From Bacteroidales bacterium GP3 (GTDB lineage: Bacteria; Bacteroidota; Bacteroidia; Bacteroidales; Muribaculaceae), in NCBI GenBank assembly GCA_001701075.1, contig DAAK01000187.1, positions 3,750-9,656 of the forward strand: 5,907 bases of DNA, given 5' to 3'. Below are positions 5,724 through 5,907 of the stretch, piece after piece. The translations under genes were made by a program, and so were the position numbers. Within the stretch, counting starts at the first letter, position 1. Each line of letters opens with the position of its first letter. Below the pieces are notes generated by a model. That model saw only the letters and a list, made by a program, of their open reading frames with translations. It had not been told where the DNA came from and made no database searches.

Positions 5724-5741
5724 AAATGCCAACTGGCATTT
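5724..5741. promoter_or_regulatory. Dyad at the predicted transcription start (operator or 5' hairpin)
   Basis: AAATGCCA (5724-5731) and TGGCATTT (5734-5741) form a perfect 8-bp inverted repeat with a 2-bp centre. In RNA it would fold as a 7-bp stem with a 4-nt loop at or near the extreme 5' end. It could be a repressor site over the start point or a 5' stabilising hairpin. No regulator can be assigned. Confidence 0.5.
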
Positions 5742-5799
5742 GCGTTTTGGAAAATATTCTAAAAATTTCTAAACTATAAATTAAATTTAAACTAACGTT

Positions 5800-5907
5800 A
5801 TGTGGTTAACTTGCTCATCTGTAGGACGTAAGTTCATCATGGCCCTCACAGGCGCATGTCTCGTCCTCTTTTTAACGTTCCACTGCGTGATGAATGCCGT
5901 TTGTATC
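5800..5907 (+). CDS. Succinate dehydrogenase/fumarate reductase cytochrome b subunit (5' part)
   Basis: Only the first 36 codons are present; the gene runs off the right edge. The peptide begins MWLTCSSVGRKFIMALTGAC, then LVLFLTFHCVMNAVCI. The pattern of a short polar start, SS-GRK, then a hydrophobic first membrane helix with LFLTFH and an MN pair is that of the Bacteroidetes cytochrome b558-type membrane anchor (SdhC/FrdC). His28 in LTFH is a likely haem b ligand. The full protein would normally have about five membrane helices and be followed by flavoprotein and iron-sulfur subunits, which are not visible here. In anaerobic Bacteroidales this complex mainly reduces fumarate to succinate with menaquinol. 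The gene has its own promoter and a 75-nt leader. Identity rests on a short N-terminus, so moderate to good confidence. Confidence 0.8.
   Translation, partial: MWLTCSSVGRKFIMALTGACLVLFLTFHCVMNAVCI

Overview
The window looks like chromosome from an anaerobic Bacteroidales bacterium, probably a gut lineage near Muribaculaceae, Prevotellaceae or Bacteroidaceae. The genus cannot be fixed from the sequence. The evidence is: three intergenic sites that fit the Bacteroidetes primary sigma-factor promoter (TTTG, about 20 bp, TAnnTTTG); weak or absent Shine-Dalgarno sequences; protein features typical of the group; and moderately GC coding DNA set between very AT-rich spacers. All recognisable genes lie on the + strand.

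Layout. Positions 1-769 hold no gene I can support. This stretch carries a strong orphan intrinsic terminator (211-257), several blocks of 7-bp tandem repeats (150-184, 337-387, 453-550), smaller direct repeats, and the korA promoter (680-711). Next come korA (770-2623) and korB (2634-3656), the fused gamma/alpha subunit and the beta subunit of a 2-oxoacid:ferredoxin oxidoreductase, most likely acting on 2-oxoglutarate. An intrinsic terminator (3705-3749) ends that operon. A separate promoter (3845-3876) drives acpP (3929-4162, acyl carrier protein) and then fabF (4254-5516, beta-ketoacyl-ACP synthase II). These two are separated by a long bulged hairpin and followed by a strong terminator (5533-5572). 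After fabF comes a strikingly regular array of 13 heptamers (5578-5668). Then a promoter (5687-5717) with a perfect dyad at its predicted start point leads into the first 36 codons of a succinate dehydrogenase/fumarate reductase cytochrome b subunit, which is cut by the window edge.

Function. The genes form three independent transcription units of central anaerobic metabolism. KorAB interconverts 2-oxoglutarate and succinyl-CoA using ferredoxin. AcpP and FabF carry and elongate fatty acyl chains. The partial membrane subunit anchors the enzyme that interconverts succinate and fumarate with quinones. Kor and fumarate reductase therefore act on neighbouring steps of the succinate branch, although the acpP-fabF unit lies between them.

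I see no phage, transposase, CRISPR, defence, tRNA or rRNA gene, and no clear new biological system. The least explained features are the period-7 repeats (CTGANNN) in two gene-free spacers and the dyads next to the promoters.
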